From: JAGQOZ01 sp041399205
GTDB taxonomy: Bacteria > Planctomycetota > Planctomycetia > Pirellulales > Pirellulaceae
NCBI GenBank assembly: GCA_041399205.1
Contig: JAWKTK010000008.1
Coordinates: 248,001-312,000 of the forward strand
Length of the DNA: 64,000 nt
Reading direction: 5' to 3'
This document shows positions 19,510-28,148 of this stretch, piece by piece (position 1 is the stretch's first letter; each line of letters starts with the position of its first letter). Both the position numbers and the translations under genes were made by a program. The notes under the pieces were generated by a model. That model worked only from the letters and a program-made list of their open reading frames with translations, made no database searches and was not told the DNA's origin.

Positions 19510-21093
19510 ATGAAGAAAGAGATTTTAGTCAATGTGGCACAACCCGAAGAATGCCGCATTGCCATTGTTGAAGATGGGCGTCTAGAAGAGCTGTACATTG
19601 AACGCGCCAGCCAAGACAACTACGTAGGAAACATTTACAAGGGCAAAATCGTTAACCTGGAGCCCAGTATCCAAGCTGCCTTTGTCGACTTCGGCGTAGG
19701 CCGCAACGGGTTCTTGCACATCAGCGACGTGGAACCACAGTACTTTCGCCAAGGCGGATACGATCCAGACAATCCCAGCCCGCGAGAAGGTGAAGCTGAA
19801 GGGTCTGGCAGTCGCCGACCAACGCGTACACTGCGCCCCGGCGTTCGACCTCGCTTTAAACCACCGATACAAGAAATCTTCCGCCGAGGTGACGAGGTAT
19901 TGGTCCAAGTCATCAAGGAAGGAATTGGCAACAAAGGCCCTACGCTCTCTACCTACATCAGCATTCCCGGTCGCTACCTGGTGTTGATGCCGGCATTGGG
20001 ACGAGTTGGTGTTTCTCGCAAGATTGATGACGAAGAAGATCGACGCCGTCTGCGAGACGCCATGCTGGATCTAAATCCGCCCAAAGGTCTAGGGTTCATC
20101 GTGCGAACCGCCGGGCAAGGTCGAAGTCGCCGCGAATTGGCTCGAGATCTCGCGTACCTGTCTCGGCTGTGGCGAGTGATCGTGCGGCGAGTCAAAAAGA
20201 AGCAAGGTCCGGTCGATATCTACGAAGAAAGCGACATGATCATTCGGACCATTCGCGATATATTTTCGTCGGACGTCGATGCCATCTACATCGACGAACC
20301 ATCTGCCTTCGCGCGAGCCAAAGAGTTCTTGGAATTGATCATGCCCAAGCAAGTCGAACGGCTTCATCTGTACGAAGGCAAAGAACCGCTTTTCCATCGC
20401 TACCGCCTGGAGCAAGAAATTGCCAACCTCCACCGCCGCGAAGTCAAATTGGAAGACGGCGGTTCGATTGTCATCGACTCCACCGAAGCGTTGGTAGCAA
20501 TCGACGTTAACAGCGGAAACTTCCGAACCGACGATTCGGCCGAAGAAACTGCCTACCAGTTGAATATCTCCGCCGCCAAAGAAATCGCTCGGCAACTTCG
20601 ACTCCGTGACCTCGGTGGCGTCATCGTCAACGACTTTATCGATATGCGACGCGACCGACATCGTCGTAACGTGGAACGGGCACTGCGGGATGCCATGAAA
20701 CGAGATCGCGCCAGAACCAAGATTCTTCGGACTAGTCCTTTTGGTCTGGTCGAGATGACTCGGCAACGCGTTCGTCCCAGCTTGAAACGCAGCGTTTTTG
20801 CAGATTGCCCCTGCTGTAGCGGTCGAGGCGTAGTAAAGACGGACGAAAGCATGTCGATTGAAGTTATCCGCATGCTGATGCTAGCTGGCCAGAATCCGGA
20901 AGTGTGCCGAGTGACCGTGAAAGTGAACGACGCCGTGGCAGCTTACCTAAACAACCGAAAACGCAAGGAATTGGCCGGTTTGGAGGACGAAGGCAGCATG
21001 AACATCCAGATTTTTGGCGTAGAAAATTCTTTTCCAGAATTCCTTGAGATCAAGTGTTTTGACAAACGAAATAACGAAGTTGAAATGCCCTAA
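19510..21093 (+). CDS. Ribonuclease E/G family endoribonuclease
   Basis: ATG 19510 ('MKKEILVNVAQPEECR') is used rather than the upstream 19483 candidate. At 527 residues it is the catalytic core only, without the long C-terminal degradosome scaffold of enterobacterial RNase E. The S1 domain ('YVGNIYKGKIVNLEPSIQAA', 'NGFLHISDV') is interrupted by an Arg/Pro/Gly-rich insertion at about residues 90-120. The catalytic metal-binding region has 'ALVAIDVNSGNF' and 'GGVIVNDFIDM', and the zinc-link-like motif is 'DCPCCSGRG'. It cleaves single-stranded AU-rich RNA in rRNA maturation and mRNA decay. It lies between the DUF2344 gene and rplU, a frequent neighbourhood. Confidence 0.95.
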   Translation: MKKEILVNVAQPEECRIAIVEDGRLEELYIERASQDNYVGNIYKGKIVNLEPSIQAAFVDFGVGRNGFLHISDVEPQYFRQGGYDPDNPSPREGEAEGSGSRRPTRTLRPGVRPRFKPPIQEIFRRGDEVLVQVIKEGIGNKGPTLSTYISIPGRYLVLMPALGRVGVSRKIDDEEDRRRLRDAMLDLNPPKGLGFIVRTAGQGRSRRELARDLAYLSRLWRVIVRRVKKKQGPVDIYEESDMIIRTIRDIFSSDVDAIYIDEPSAFARAKEFLELIMPKQVERLHLYEGKEPLFHRYRLEQEIANLHRREVKLEDGGSIVIDSTEALVAIDVNSGNFRTDDSAEETAYQLNISAAKEIARQLRLRDLGGVIVNDFIDMRRDRHRRNVERALRDAMKRDRARTKILRTSPFGLVEMTRQRVRPSLKRSVFADCPCCSGRGVVKTDESMSIEVIRMLMLAGQNPEVCRVTVKVNDAVAAYLNNRKRKELAGLEDEGSMNIQIFGVENSFPEFLEIKCFDKRNNEVEMP

Positions 21094-21221
21094 TAGCCCC
21101 AAACGGGACTCGACCAGAATGGTTCGCGCGGCTATATTGCCGGATTACCAAAAAACGAGTCCTTTCCGGGTAATCTGTACGAAAAACTCGAATCCATTCA
21201 AACAGTGTCGTAGGTTGATTG

Positions 21222-21533
21222 ATGTACGCGATTATTGAAGACGGCGGTCGCCAATACAAAATTCAGGAAGGGCAAGAAATTGCCGTGGATTACCGTGAAG
21301 GAAAAGCAGGCGACAAAATTGAATTCCCCAAAGTATTAGCCGTTTCCTCGGGTGACAGCCTCACTCTGGGAAAGCCCACCGTTGATGGTGCCAGCGTATC
21401 AGCAGAAGTAGTCGGGGTGGAAATGGGCGACAAGATCTTCATTCAGAAGTTTCGTCGCCGCAAGAATGCTCGCCGCCGCACTGGTCATCGCCAGATGTAC
21501 ACCAAGGTAAAGATTTCAAAAATCGAGTCGTAA
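21222..21533 (+). CDS. rplU: Large ribosomal subunit protein bL21
   Basis: The 103-residue protein matches L21 in length and pattern: 'MYAIIEDGGRQYKIQEGQ' at the start and 'KFRRRKNARRRTGHRQ' near the end, the basic 23S rRNA-binding part. The start is ATG 21222; TTG 21219 immediately before it is unlikely. The usual partner rpmA (L27) does not follow. Instead a strong terminator begins 30 bases after the stop, so rplU ends this transcription unit. Confidence 0.97.
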   Translation: MYAIIEDGGRQYKIQEGQEIAVDYREGKAGDKIEFPKVLAVSSGDSLTLGKPTVDGASVSAEVVGVEMGDKIFIQKFRRRKNARRRTGHRQMYTKVKISKIES

Positions 21534-21563
21534 AATTTCGTCTTGATAGAAATAGCATTTGAC

Positions 21564-21593
21564 AGGCCAGAGTTCGCTCTGGCCTTATTTTTT
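21564..21593 (+). terminator. Rho-independent terminator after rplU
   Basis: A 9 bp stem (21564-21572 with 21577-21585) is capped by a UUCG tetraloop and followed by 'TTATTTTTT'. It separates rplU from the riboswitch downstream. Confidence 0.93.
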
Positions 21594-21643
21594 GGACTCG
21601 CGTAGTGGACATGCTCGACCGAGTCTGATAGCTTACCGCCAAC

Positions 21644-21841
21644 ATCACTTGGGTGGCCAAACCCATTGTCTGCGGTTTGGCGAAAAGGGAACTTCGGTGC
21701 AATTCCGAGACGGCCCCGCCGCTGTGAGCGAACGACAAAAACGTGCCTCCTCTGATATGCCATTGACTTGTTTCGAATCGAAAGAAGTCGAGAAGGCTTG
21801 GCAAGTTTAGTTCGCAAGTCAGAAGACCTGCCTAAGGTGAT
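21644..21841 (+). promoter_or_regulatory. Cobalamin riboswitch
   Basis: The conserved core is present: 'AGGGAACTTCGGTGCAATTC' with 'CGAGACGGCCCCGCCGCTGT' (about 21686-21725) and the B12 box 'GTCAGAAGACCTGCC' (21818-21832). Stems can be drawn: P1 between 21644-21653 and 21831-21841, P2 with CCAAACC/GGTTTGG arms, P4-P5 around the 'CGGTGCAATTCCG' loop, and P7 between 21728-21733 and 21810-21815. It lies 50 bases past the rplU terminator and about 150 bases before the DUF1559 ATG. No clear downstream terminator hairpin is seen, so the switching mode is unresolved. By family rule, adenosyl- or methylcobalamin binding should turn the downstream genes off. Confidence 0.93.
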
Positions 21842-21992
21842 TTGATGCAAATGCCTGCGATGGGACGGCGTTGCTCAGACTTGATCTCAAAGGACCGCTA
21901 ATTCGACCTGCGTTTGATACGTCGTCGCTGGTGCACGTTTGAACGTTGCGCTGGAGGTTCGTATCAATCGTAGTCGTGATTGCGCATTCGTT

Positions 21993-22799
21993 ATGAAGCA
22001 AGCGAAAACCTGCCGCTGGCAACAACGCCAAGGCTTTACCATCGTGGAACTTTTGGTGGTGATAGCCATCATCAGTGTTTTGATGGGTTTGCTGTTGCCC
22101 GCAGTGAACATGGCGCGCGAAGCCAGTCGCCGGACGACATGCCAAAATAACTTGCGGCAGATTGGGATTGCGCTACACGCGTACCATCAGCAATATCAAG
22201 CGTTTCCGCCGGGCGGCGTGGAATGGCGACCTCCGCATGATCACACCAAACGGCAACTCGCTTGGTCCGCGTTCCTACTGCCTTTCCTGGACGAACAAGA
22301 TTTGTATGACCAGCTAGATCTGCAGCAAGCTTTTGATAGCCCCGCGAATGCCACGGCCGCTTCAAGAATCATCTCCGTTTACGTCTGCCCGTCAGGTGAA
22401 CGAATCGATTCGTTGGTAGATGGCCGAGGCCCCAGTGATTACGGCGGCATTTATGGCGAACGCATCACCAGTCCCAATAGTCCGCCGAAAGGCATCATGC
22501 TTTACGATCGAAAAATTCGTTCGGCTGAAATTCGGGATGGCCTGACGCACACGCTGATCATTGCCGAAGACACCGCTTGGCCCGAAGGACAGTGGATCAA
22601 CGGTCGCAATCTGTTTGACCAAGCTTTCGGCATTAATCAAGCGCCTAAATTTGAAAACGATATTCGTAGCCACCATCCCGGCGGCGCAAATGGATTGCTG
22701 GCTGGCGGAGCGGTTCGATTCCTGACTGATCAGACGGAACTAAAAATCGTAGCCGCCCTTTGCACTCGCGCCGGCAGCGAAAAAGTTGCCGATCCCTAA
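21993..22799 (+). CDS. DUF1559 (prepilin-type N-terminal) surface protein under a cobalamin riboswitch
   Basis: ATG 21993 gives a type IV-prepilin-like leader 'MKQAKTCRWQQRQG|FTIVE' with the conserved +5 glutamate (E19), then a hydrophobic helix 'LLVVIAIISVLMGLLLPAV'. The DUF1559 signature follows: 'AREASRRTTCQNNLRQIGIA' and 'HAYHQQYQAFPPGG', with 'HPGGANGLLAGGAVRFL' near the C-terminus. The 268-residue length is ordinary for the family. Planctomycete genomes carry many paralogues of unknown function, presumably pseudopilin-like surface proteins. What is unusual is its position as the first gene after a cobalamin riboswitch, which suggests a role in cobalamin-limited growth (inference). No SD is obvious before the ATG. 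Confidence 0.9.
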   Translation: MKQAKTCRWQQRQGFTIVELLVVIAIISVLMGLLLPAVNMAREASRRTTCQNNLRQIGIALHAYHQQYQAFPPGGVEWRPPHDHTKRQLAWSAFLLPFLDEQDLYDQLDLQQAFDSPANATAASRIISVYVCPSGERIDSLVDGRGPSDYGGIYGERITSPNSPPKGIMLYDRKIRSAEIRDGLTHTLIIAEDTAWPEGQWINGRNLFDQAFGINQAPKFENDIRSHHPGGANGLLAGGAVRFLTDQTELKIVAALCTRAGSEKVADP

Positions 22800-22875
22800 G
22801 GGAAAACCATCGCCGTTGTTCTGATTTGAAATCTATTGATTGAAACCTGCTGCTGAGGAAATAAGGAGCGTTTGC

Positions 22876-23703
22876 GTGATATGTTACCGAATCGTTTGGC
22901 GAACTCTTGGAATTCTAGTTCTGTCGTTGTTGTTGGCGAATTCGCTCAGCGCGGCAACGATTGTCGACTTTGAAGATCTGACGTTAGCCGCAGAGTCGGC
23001 AGCGCCCGGCGATGCCAGCCAAGTGCCGTTCAGTAGCCACGGCGTAGAGTTCAATCGATCCTACGCCACCGATTTTGACTGCTGCCCCGGCGCTTGGGCC
23101 TACAGCAATCAAACTGACACCGTGACACCTGGTTATCTGAATTCCTTTTCCGCTGTCTCGGCCAACGGTGGCGGGGCGAACGGTTCCGCCAACTACGCGG
23201 TCGCCTTTAATTCGTTTCTGGGCGAAGCCACCGTCACACTTCCGCAAGACGCAACCGTGGAAGGAGCCTACTTGACGAATTCCACGTATGCTTATCGAGC
23301 GATCGTGGATGGAGTCGATTCGGCCGATCCCAATAACCCTCGGCAATTCATTGACGGACCACTCGCAGACGGTGGATTCGTAAGGCTAGAAATTCTTGGA
23401 CTAAATCAAGCCGGCGAAACGGTCGGTTCGGTCGATTTCTTCCTGGCCGACTATCGTAACCAGCGAGTTGCCATCCAAGACTGGACTTGGGTAGATTTAA
23501 ACGGTTTGGGCAGCGATATTCGTCAGCTGCAATTTCAAATGGAATCGACTCAGCAAAACGAATTTGGCATGGCTACGCCCAGTTATTTTGCCATGGATAA
23601 TCTGACTGTCACCTACGTTCCGGAACCCAGAATGGCTGGCTGGCTGGTGATCGTGGCCTGGCTGGCGAGCAACCGTATTCGCACAAAGCGAGATCAACGT
23701 TGA
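22876..23703 (+). CDS. DUF4465-like exported protein with PEP-CTERM anchor
   Basis: GTG 22876 is chosen because AAGGAG (22863-22868) lies seven bases upstream and the product then begins with a proper signal peptide ('MICYRIVWRTLGILVLSLLL...SLSAA'). The 275-residue protein follows the DUF4465 pattern as I recall it: 'NSFSAVSANGGGANGSANYA', 'GAYLTNSTYAYRAI', 'VDFFLADYRNQ', 'WTWVDLNGLG', and 'MATPSYFAMDNLTV'. The C-terminus 'VPEPRMAGWLVIVAWLA' plus a basic end is a PEP-CTERM sorting signal. Lying 76 bases behind DUF1559 in the riboswitch unit, it is a candidate extracellular cobalamin-associated protein. I recall, unchecked, DUF4465 proteins in B12-linked loci of Bacteroidetes. Confidence 0.8.
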   Translation: MICYRIVWRTLGILVLSLLLANSLSAATIVDFEDLTLAAESAAPGDASQVPFSSHGVEFNRSYATDFDCCPGAWAYSNQTDTVTPGYLNSFSAVSANGGGANGSANYAVAFNSFLGEATVTLPQDATVEGAYLTNSTYAYRAIVDGVDSADPNNPRQFIDGPLADGGFVRLEILGLNQAGETVGSVDFFLADYRNQRVAIQDWTWVDLNGLGSDIRQLQFQMESTQQNEFGMATPSYFAMDNLTVTYVPEPRMAGWLVIVAWLASNRIRTKRDQR

Positions 23704-24518
23704 ATCATCCAGAATCATCCGGCCAAGACCAAGCGGCCGAACACAACCGTCGCGCGTGGGATCGTTTGGTTCGCAACAAACAACGGTTTACTCGTCCCGC
23801 CAAAGACGACGAATTCCACGATCCTCTGAAGGTGCTGGACGGCAATCGCTGGCTGGGCGATGCCGTCAAAGGTGCCCGATTGTTGTGCTTGGCCGCTGGT
23901 GGTGGCCGACAAGCTCCGCTGTACGCCGCAGCGGGCGCGGCAGTGACCGTGGTCGATATTAGTGCCGAACAGTTGTCACTGGATCGTCAAGTTGCCGCGG
24001 AAAAAGATTTGGACATTCGCACCGTGCAAACGTCCATGGACGACTTGGGCATGTTTGCGGATCAAGCGTTTGACATTGTCATTCATCCCGTTAGCACGTG
24101 CTACTTACCCAAAATCGCTCCGGTCTACCGTGAAGTTGCCAGAATCACTCGGTCGCATGGCCTGTACATCAGCCAACACAAACAGCCCGTCAGTCTACAA
24201 GCCAGTACGCTGCCGTCTGAAAACGGCTATGAACTGTTGACGCCGTATTACTGTGAATCACAACCGTTGCCCGCAGTACAGGGTAGCTTGCATCGCGAAG
24301 AAGGAACGCTCGAATACCTGCATCGTTGGGATCAGTTGATCGGCGAAATGTGTCGAGCGGGGTTCGTCATTGAAGATCTGACCGAACCTTGTCATGCGAA
24401 TTCGCAAGCGGCCATCGGTACGTTTGCGCATCGCAGCACGTATGTTGCACCGTATGTTCGCGTTAAAGCGCGACGCCGGGCCAGCGCACCGGCGAATCGA
24501 GTTTGGTTGCCCGAATAA
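23700..24518 (+). CDS. Class I SAM-dependent methyltransferase
   Basis: The TTG start at 23700 overlaps the stop of the DUF4465 gene (TTGA), so the two are translationally coupled. The 272-residue protein has motif I 'LLCLAAGGGRQAPLYAAAGA', motif II 'VTVVDISAEQL' and a later 'FDIVIHPVSTCYLP', typical of the Methyltransf_11/25 fold. The C-terminal part has conserved-looking 'YCESQPLPA' and 'EYLHRWDQLIGEMCRAGF'. The substrate cannot be read from sequence. As third gene of the riboswitch-led unit it may be co-regulated by cobalamin. FhcC converges on it 50 bases later. Confidence 0.85.
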   Translation: MNHPESSGQDQAAEHNRRAWDRLVRNKQRFTRPAKDDEFHDPLKVLDGNRWLGDAVKGARLLCLAAGGGRQAPLYAAAGAAVTVVDISAEQLSLDRQVAAEKDLDIRTVQTSMDDLGMFADQAFDIVIHPVSTCYLPKIAPVYREVARITRSHGLYISQHKQPVSLQASTLPSENGYELLTPYYCESQPLPAVQGSLHREEGTLEYLHRWDQLIGEMCRAGFVIEDLTEPCHANSQAAIGTFAHRSTYVAPYVRVKARRRASAPANRVWLPE

Positions 24519-24568
24519 TTTACCGAGCAGACCGTGGCGAGATATAAGCTAAACAAAGCCAAGTCGTG

Positions 24569-25384
24569 TTAGGCACAGACAAAAATTTCGCCTCGGCCAC
24601 CTTCCAGCATATCGCCGTGATGAATTTGCAGCGGTCGCTGGCGAATCGAACTTGGCACCGGATAGCCGCATTCTTCCAAACGACGCAAAATCATTTGCAT
24701 GACGGGCGAAGCGTAAACACATCCTGGGCGAAAGGTCAGCAACAGATCGGTCGGCGTGTCGCCCAGCAGCCCAATGGTTCCTCGCCGCATCCCCGCTCCA
24801 TGTCGAATACCGGTTTCTCCAAAAGCCAAAATGGTGCCCGCCCGCATATTGAAACCAATTAAGTCGCCCGTGCGACCTCCGATCGCAATCAGACCACGTC
24901 GCATGGAATGGCCAATTTCGTTACCGGCGTCACCGTGAACCAAGATTTCGCCACCTCGCATCCCGACTCGGCTGCCTCGATACGCTGAACCAACCAAATG
25001 CCCAGCGTTGCCGTGAACGTGAATTCGACCTCCGTGCAATTCGCCACCCAGCCAATCGCCGACGTTGCCTTCGACCAAAATCTGGCCGGCCGTCATTTCG
25101 CTGCCGATATGCCTCCCACCGTTGCCCGCGATCGTAATTTGCCCACCGTCCATCTTGGCGCCGATCCAATGCACGCCCGAACAGTCTCCTTCAAATCGCA
25201 AGTGCTGGTCACTGGCATCACCGGACACGTCAAACCATTCACCAACGGTGGTGGTACGATTGCCGTGATACATTTCCAAGTCGGCAATTTGCTTGAGCGA
25301 AAGTTCAGCACACCGGGCAGGCGTAATTCCTTCCACTTCCAACGGAATGGTGGTCGACGACTTCAGCTTTAAACAGACAGGCAT
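24569..25384 (-). CDS. fhcC: Formylmethanofuran dehydrogenase subunit C (FhcC/FwdC-like)
   Basis: The 271-residue protein is built from glycine-rich repeats with a GxxGxxxGxxMxxGxIxxxG-like period, e.g. 'GNGGRHIGSEMTAGQILVEG', 'GNVGDWLGGELHGGRIHVHG' and 'GRTGDLIGFNMRAGTILAFG', forming a beta-helix as in the C subunit/domain of formylmethanofuran dehydrogenase. In planctomycetes and methylotrophs the Fhc complex acts in H4MPT-linked formaldehyde oxidation as formyltransferase/hydrolase. The other subunits (A, B, D) are not in this window, so the cluster is split here. Start ATG 25384. Confidence 0.93.
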   Translation of the reverse strand: MPVCLKLKSSTTIPLEVEGITPARCAELSLKQIADLEMYHGNRTTTVGEWFDVSGDASDQHLRFEGDCSGVHWIGAKMDGGQITIAGNGGRHIGSEMTAGQILVEGNVGDWLGGELHGGRIHVHGNAGHLVGSAYRGSRVGMRGGEILVHGDAGNEIGHSMRRGLIAIGGRTGDLIGFNMRAGTILAFGETGIRHGAGMRRGTIGLLGDTPTDLLLTFRPGCVYASPVMQMILRRLEECGYPVPSSIRQRPLQIHHGDMLEGGRGEIFVCA

Positions 25385-25650
25385 ACAACAATTTCCATTC
25401 GAACGAACGAAACCTCAAGCGAATTGTACGGTGACGAAAGTCGCCACTTAACGAACGATCTAACGACCAAATAGTATAGTTTTAAATGCTGTCACATCCT
25501 ACGGTGGCAGTTTGTGCGATGTCCGGTTTTCAATAATTCGCGAATCCACTCGGCAATCAGATCCGCTATATTGTTGGCTGTCCGCTTTCCCGTAAGAAGC
25601 CGCCTTGCGGCCCGCGACAAGCCCGCGAACAAGCCCGCAATCAGATTGAG

Positions 25651-26934
25651 ATGATAATGCGATTGAATGTTGAGATGAACGGTACGGTCTTTCGGTTTCT
25701 GATGATGACAGTCTGCTGGCTGGACTGCTGCTTGGTGTCTATGGCGCAACCGCCGGAACGGCCGCTGATAGCGTATGTAGGAACGTTTAGTTCGCCACTG
25801 AAGGATACACTGCCTACGCAAGTGGACTTGCCGCCGGGGAATGGACGAGGCATTCATCTGTTTCGAGTCAATCGGACGACGGGCGAATTTGATCCGGCCG
25901 ATACATTCGATTTGGGAACCAGTCCCAGTTGCTTGGCGGTCAACGCTACGAGAGATCGACTCTATTCCGCGAATGAAACGGATCGAGTTGGTTCGCAAAA
26001 ATTCGGTTCGGTCAATACATATGCCATCGATCCAGCTGACGGAAGCTTGTCACTGCTGAATTCCGTTCCGTCGGGCGGAGCGGGACCGACGTATGTGACC
26101 TTGCATCCTGCGGGTAAGCACTTGCTGGTAGCCAATTATTTTGGTGGCACTGTGGCGGTTCTGCCAGTCTTGCAAAACGGTGAATTGGGCGAAGCGTCGG
26201 ACGTGCAGGTGGATGACGGAACAATCGGCCCAATCAAAGCTACACACGCACCTCCCGGAAGTTTTGCCATTAGCGGGCATGATCGAACGCACGCGCATAT
26301 GATCGAGGCCGACCCCAGTGGCCGTTTCGTCTTTCACGCCGACTTGGGATTGGATCGAATTTATTGCTGGAAGTTTGATGCCAATCACGGCAAGCTGACT
26401 CCCAACGAACCAGCGTTTGTTGCACTTCCGCCCGGCGACGGGCCTCGGCATTTCCACTTCCATCCCAACGGCAAGTGGTTTTATTCGATCCAAGAGGAAG
26501 GTTCGACGGTGGTCCTGTACGACTTTGATGCGGAAACCGGAACGCTGGCCGAACGGCAGACGATTTCTACCTTGCCGCCGAGATTTGCTGGCAGTAATTT
26601 CTGTTCCGAAATTTTGGTTTCACACGATGGCAAATTCGTCTATGCCGGCAATCGATTGCACGACAGCATCGCCATCTTTGCCATCTCGTCAGACGGTTCG
26701 CTCGAATACCAAGGCGAAGTTTGGACGCAAGGCAATTATCCTCGCAGCTTTAGTTTTGACCCGACCGGAAATTTTCTGTACTGCTGCAATCAACGTTCGG
26801 ACAATGTGGCCCAGTTCAAGATCAATCGCACCACCGGTCAGCTGACATTCACCGGGCATTTTGCTGGCGTTGGCAATCCGTCGCACATTGTGTTTGTAGA
26901 TTTGGGAACTGGAAAAGAGACGCGGCCCAAATAG
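25651..26934 (+). CDS. Exported lactonase-family seven-bladed beta-propeller (Pgl/YbhE-like)
   Basis: The 427-residue protein starts with a hydrophobic export segment ('VFRFLMMTVCWLDCCLVSMA') before 'PLIAYVGTFSS'. Blade repeats follow with the lactonase-family pattern: 'GIHLFRVNRTTGEF', 'SPSCLAVNATRDRLYSANE', 'GPTYVTLHPAGKHLLVANY', 'ADPSGRFVFHADLGLDRI', 'GPRHFHFHPNGKWFY', 'NYPRSFSFDPTGNFLYCCNQ'. Cytoplasmic members hydrolyse 6-phosphogluconolactone; exported planctomycete versions have unknown sugar-lactone substrates. Several ATGs lie close together at the start (25651, 25657, 25675), so the exact N-terminus is uncertain. An aldose epimerase gene converges from the other side. Confidence 0.88.
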   Translation: MIMRLNVEMNGTVFRFLMMTVCWLDCCLVSMAQPPERPLIAYVGTFSSPLKDTLPTQVDLPPGNGRGIHLFRVNRTTGEFDPADTFDLGTSPSCLAVNATRDRLYSANETDRVGSQKFGSVNTYAIDPADGSLSLLNSVPSGGAGPTYVTLHPAGKHLLVANYFGGTVAVLPVLQNGELGEASDVQVDDGTIGPIKATHAPPGSFAISGHDRTHAHMIEADPSGRFVFHADLGLDRIYCWKFDANHGKLTPNEPAFVALPPGDGPRHFHFHPNGKWFYSIQEEGSTVVLYDFDAETGTLAERQTISTLPPRFAGSNFCSEILVSHDGKFVYAGNRLHDSIAIFAISSDGSLEYQGEVWTQGNYPRSFSFDPTGNFLYCCNQRSDNVAQFKINRTTGQLTFTGHFAGVGNPSHIVFVDLGTGKETRPK

Positions 26935-27065
26935 TTGGACGGCGTAGCGCCCATCTTGTGCCGAAACTTTCGCTCGCAATCCCTAGCGCAAAGTGAAAGC
27001 TGACGAGTGGCGACTAAGATTGTTCGCCATTCCGTTCCCGTGCACTGCGTATTTGGCAACGGTCG

Positions 27066-28106
27066 CTATTCGAAGCGATACTCGACCCAGCCCGATTGCG
27101 ATTGCCCTGGTTCGCAAATTTGCAAATGAGCGACATCGTTTTTGCCTTGCGAATAGAAGTTGTGGGCGTCGGTCGAGCACGTTTGGTTTTCAATGCCAAA
27201 ATACGGATCGTTGGGCGTCCAAACCACTAGATGCGTGAATTCATCACTACCTACCAACGTCACTTTTCGCACGGCAGAACGGAAGTCAATCACCGTCTGC
27301 TTCTTAGCATCCATGCCCAGAAAAACATCATCCAGCGACGTACCGTCCAGTGAAATCGGCTGACTGGTGTCGTATTCCAAGTCGGCCACGGGAATTAGCT
27401 TGCCGGTAGGCAAGACGTTGACGGACTCCATTTTGTGCGTGGCGGGAACGGTCAAGAAGGTCTGGCTACGATCATTCACGTAGCGAAAATACGGATGCAG
27501 GCCAAAGCCGTACGGCAGCTTCCATTGCTGGTCCGAATTGCGAACCGTGTAATCCCAGCGAACCGTCCCTGCGCTTAACGTGATCTTCAACTCAATGGCA
27601 TGTTCCACTGGGAATTTTTCAAATCGTTCGGTTCCGGGCGCAAACACCAGTCGGCAAGTCAATTCAGACCGTTCGTCCGTGGCTGCCATGCCCACCACCT
27701 CCCAGCCGACACTGTGCGCCAAGCCATGGATGAAATGCTGGTTGGGATTGTCGCCAAAACGAAACGTTCGGCCTTCAAAGGTAAACTGACTACCTCGCAC
27801 TCGATTCGGCATCGGATACAACACCGGCACGCCATAGGCCACGCCAGGCAACTGTTTGAGTGACTCCGGCTGCCGCATGAATTCCACACCGTCATGCTGG
27901 ATAGAAAACACGTTACAACCGGCGTCCGGGGCAATTTGAATGGTGGTCTTGCCTTGCGTCAACGTATAGATGGTCCAACCGGTTTCTGGATCTTGATTGA
28001 TTGACATTTTGGCTCCACAATCCTGAGGCACGGCACAACACAGAAGCAACACGCTGATCCACAGCAGACAACGACTCGGAAGGGCGCCAGCAGCGATCAT
28101 TTTCAA
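27066..28106 (-). CDS. Exported aldose 1-epimerase family protein
   Basis: The 346-residue protein has an N-terminal signal sequence ('LLWISVLLLCCAVPQDCGA'). Family motifs of galactose mutarotase follow: 'PNRVRGSQFTFEGRTF', 'HFIHGLAHSVGWEV' (substrate-binding His), 'YGFGLHPYFRY' (catalytic-region His), and 'GIENQTCSTDAHN' near the C-terminus containing the presumed catalytic base Glu. Export suggests it acts on periplasmic sugars, in line with nearby exported carbohydrate-type genes (lactonase-like, Gfo/Idh). It lies 42 bases downstream of the Gfo/Idh/MocA gene on the same strand, a likely two-gene operon. Confidence 0.88.
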   Translation of the reverse strand: MKMIAAGALPSRCLLWISVLLLCCAVPQDCGAKMSINQDPETGWTIYTLTQGKTTIQIAPDAGCNVFSIQHDGVEFMRQPESLKQLPGVAYGVPVLYPMPNRVRGSQFTFEGRTFRFGDNPNQHFIHGLAHSVGWEVVGMAATDERSELTCRLVFAPGTERFEKFPVEHAIELKITLSAGTVRWDYTVRNSDQQWKLPYGFGLHPYFRYVNDRSQTFLTVPATHKMESVNVLPTGKLIPVADLEYDTSQPISLDGTSLDDVFLGMDAKKQTVIDFRSAVRKVTLVGSDEFTHLVVWTPNDPYFGIENQTCSTDAHNFYSQGKNDVAHLQICEPGQSQSGWVEYRFE

Positions 28107-28148
28107 ATTCCTGAAGCGACGTTGAATGGTCTGAAGAATGGCAACATT

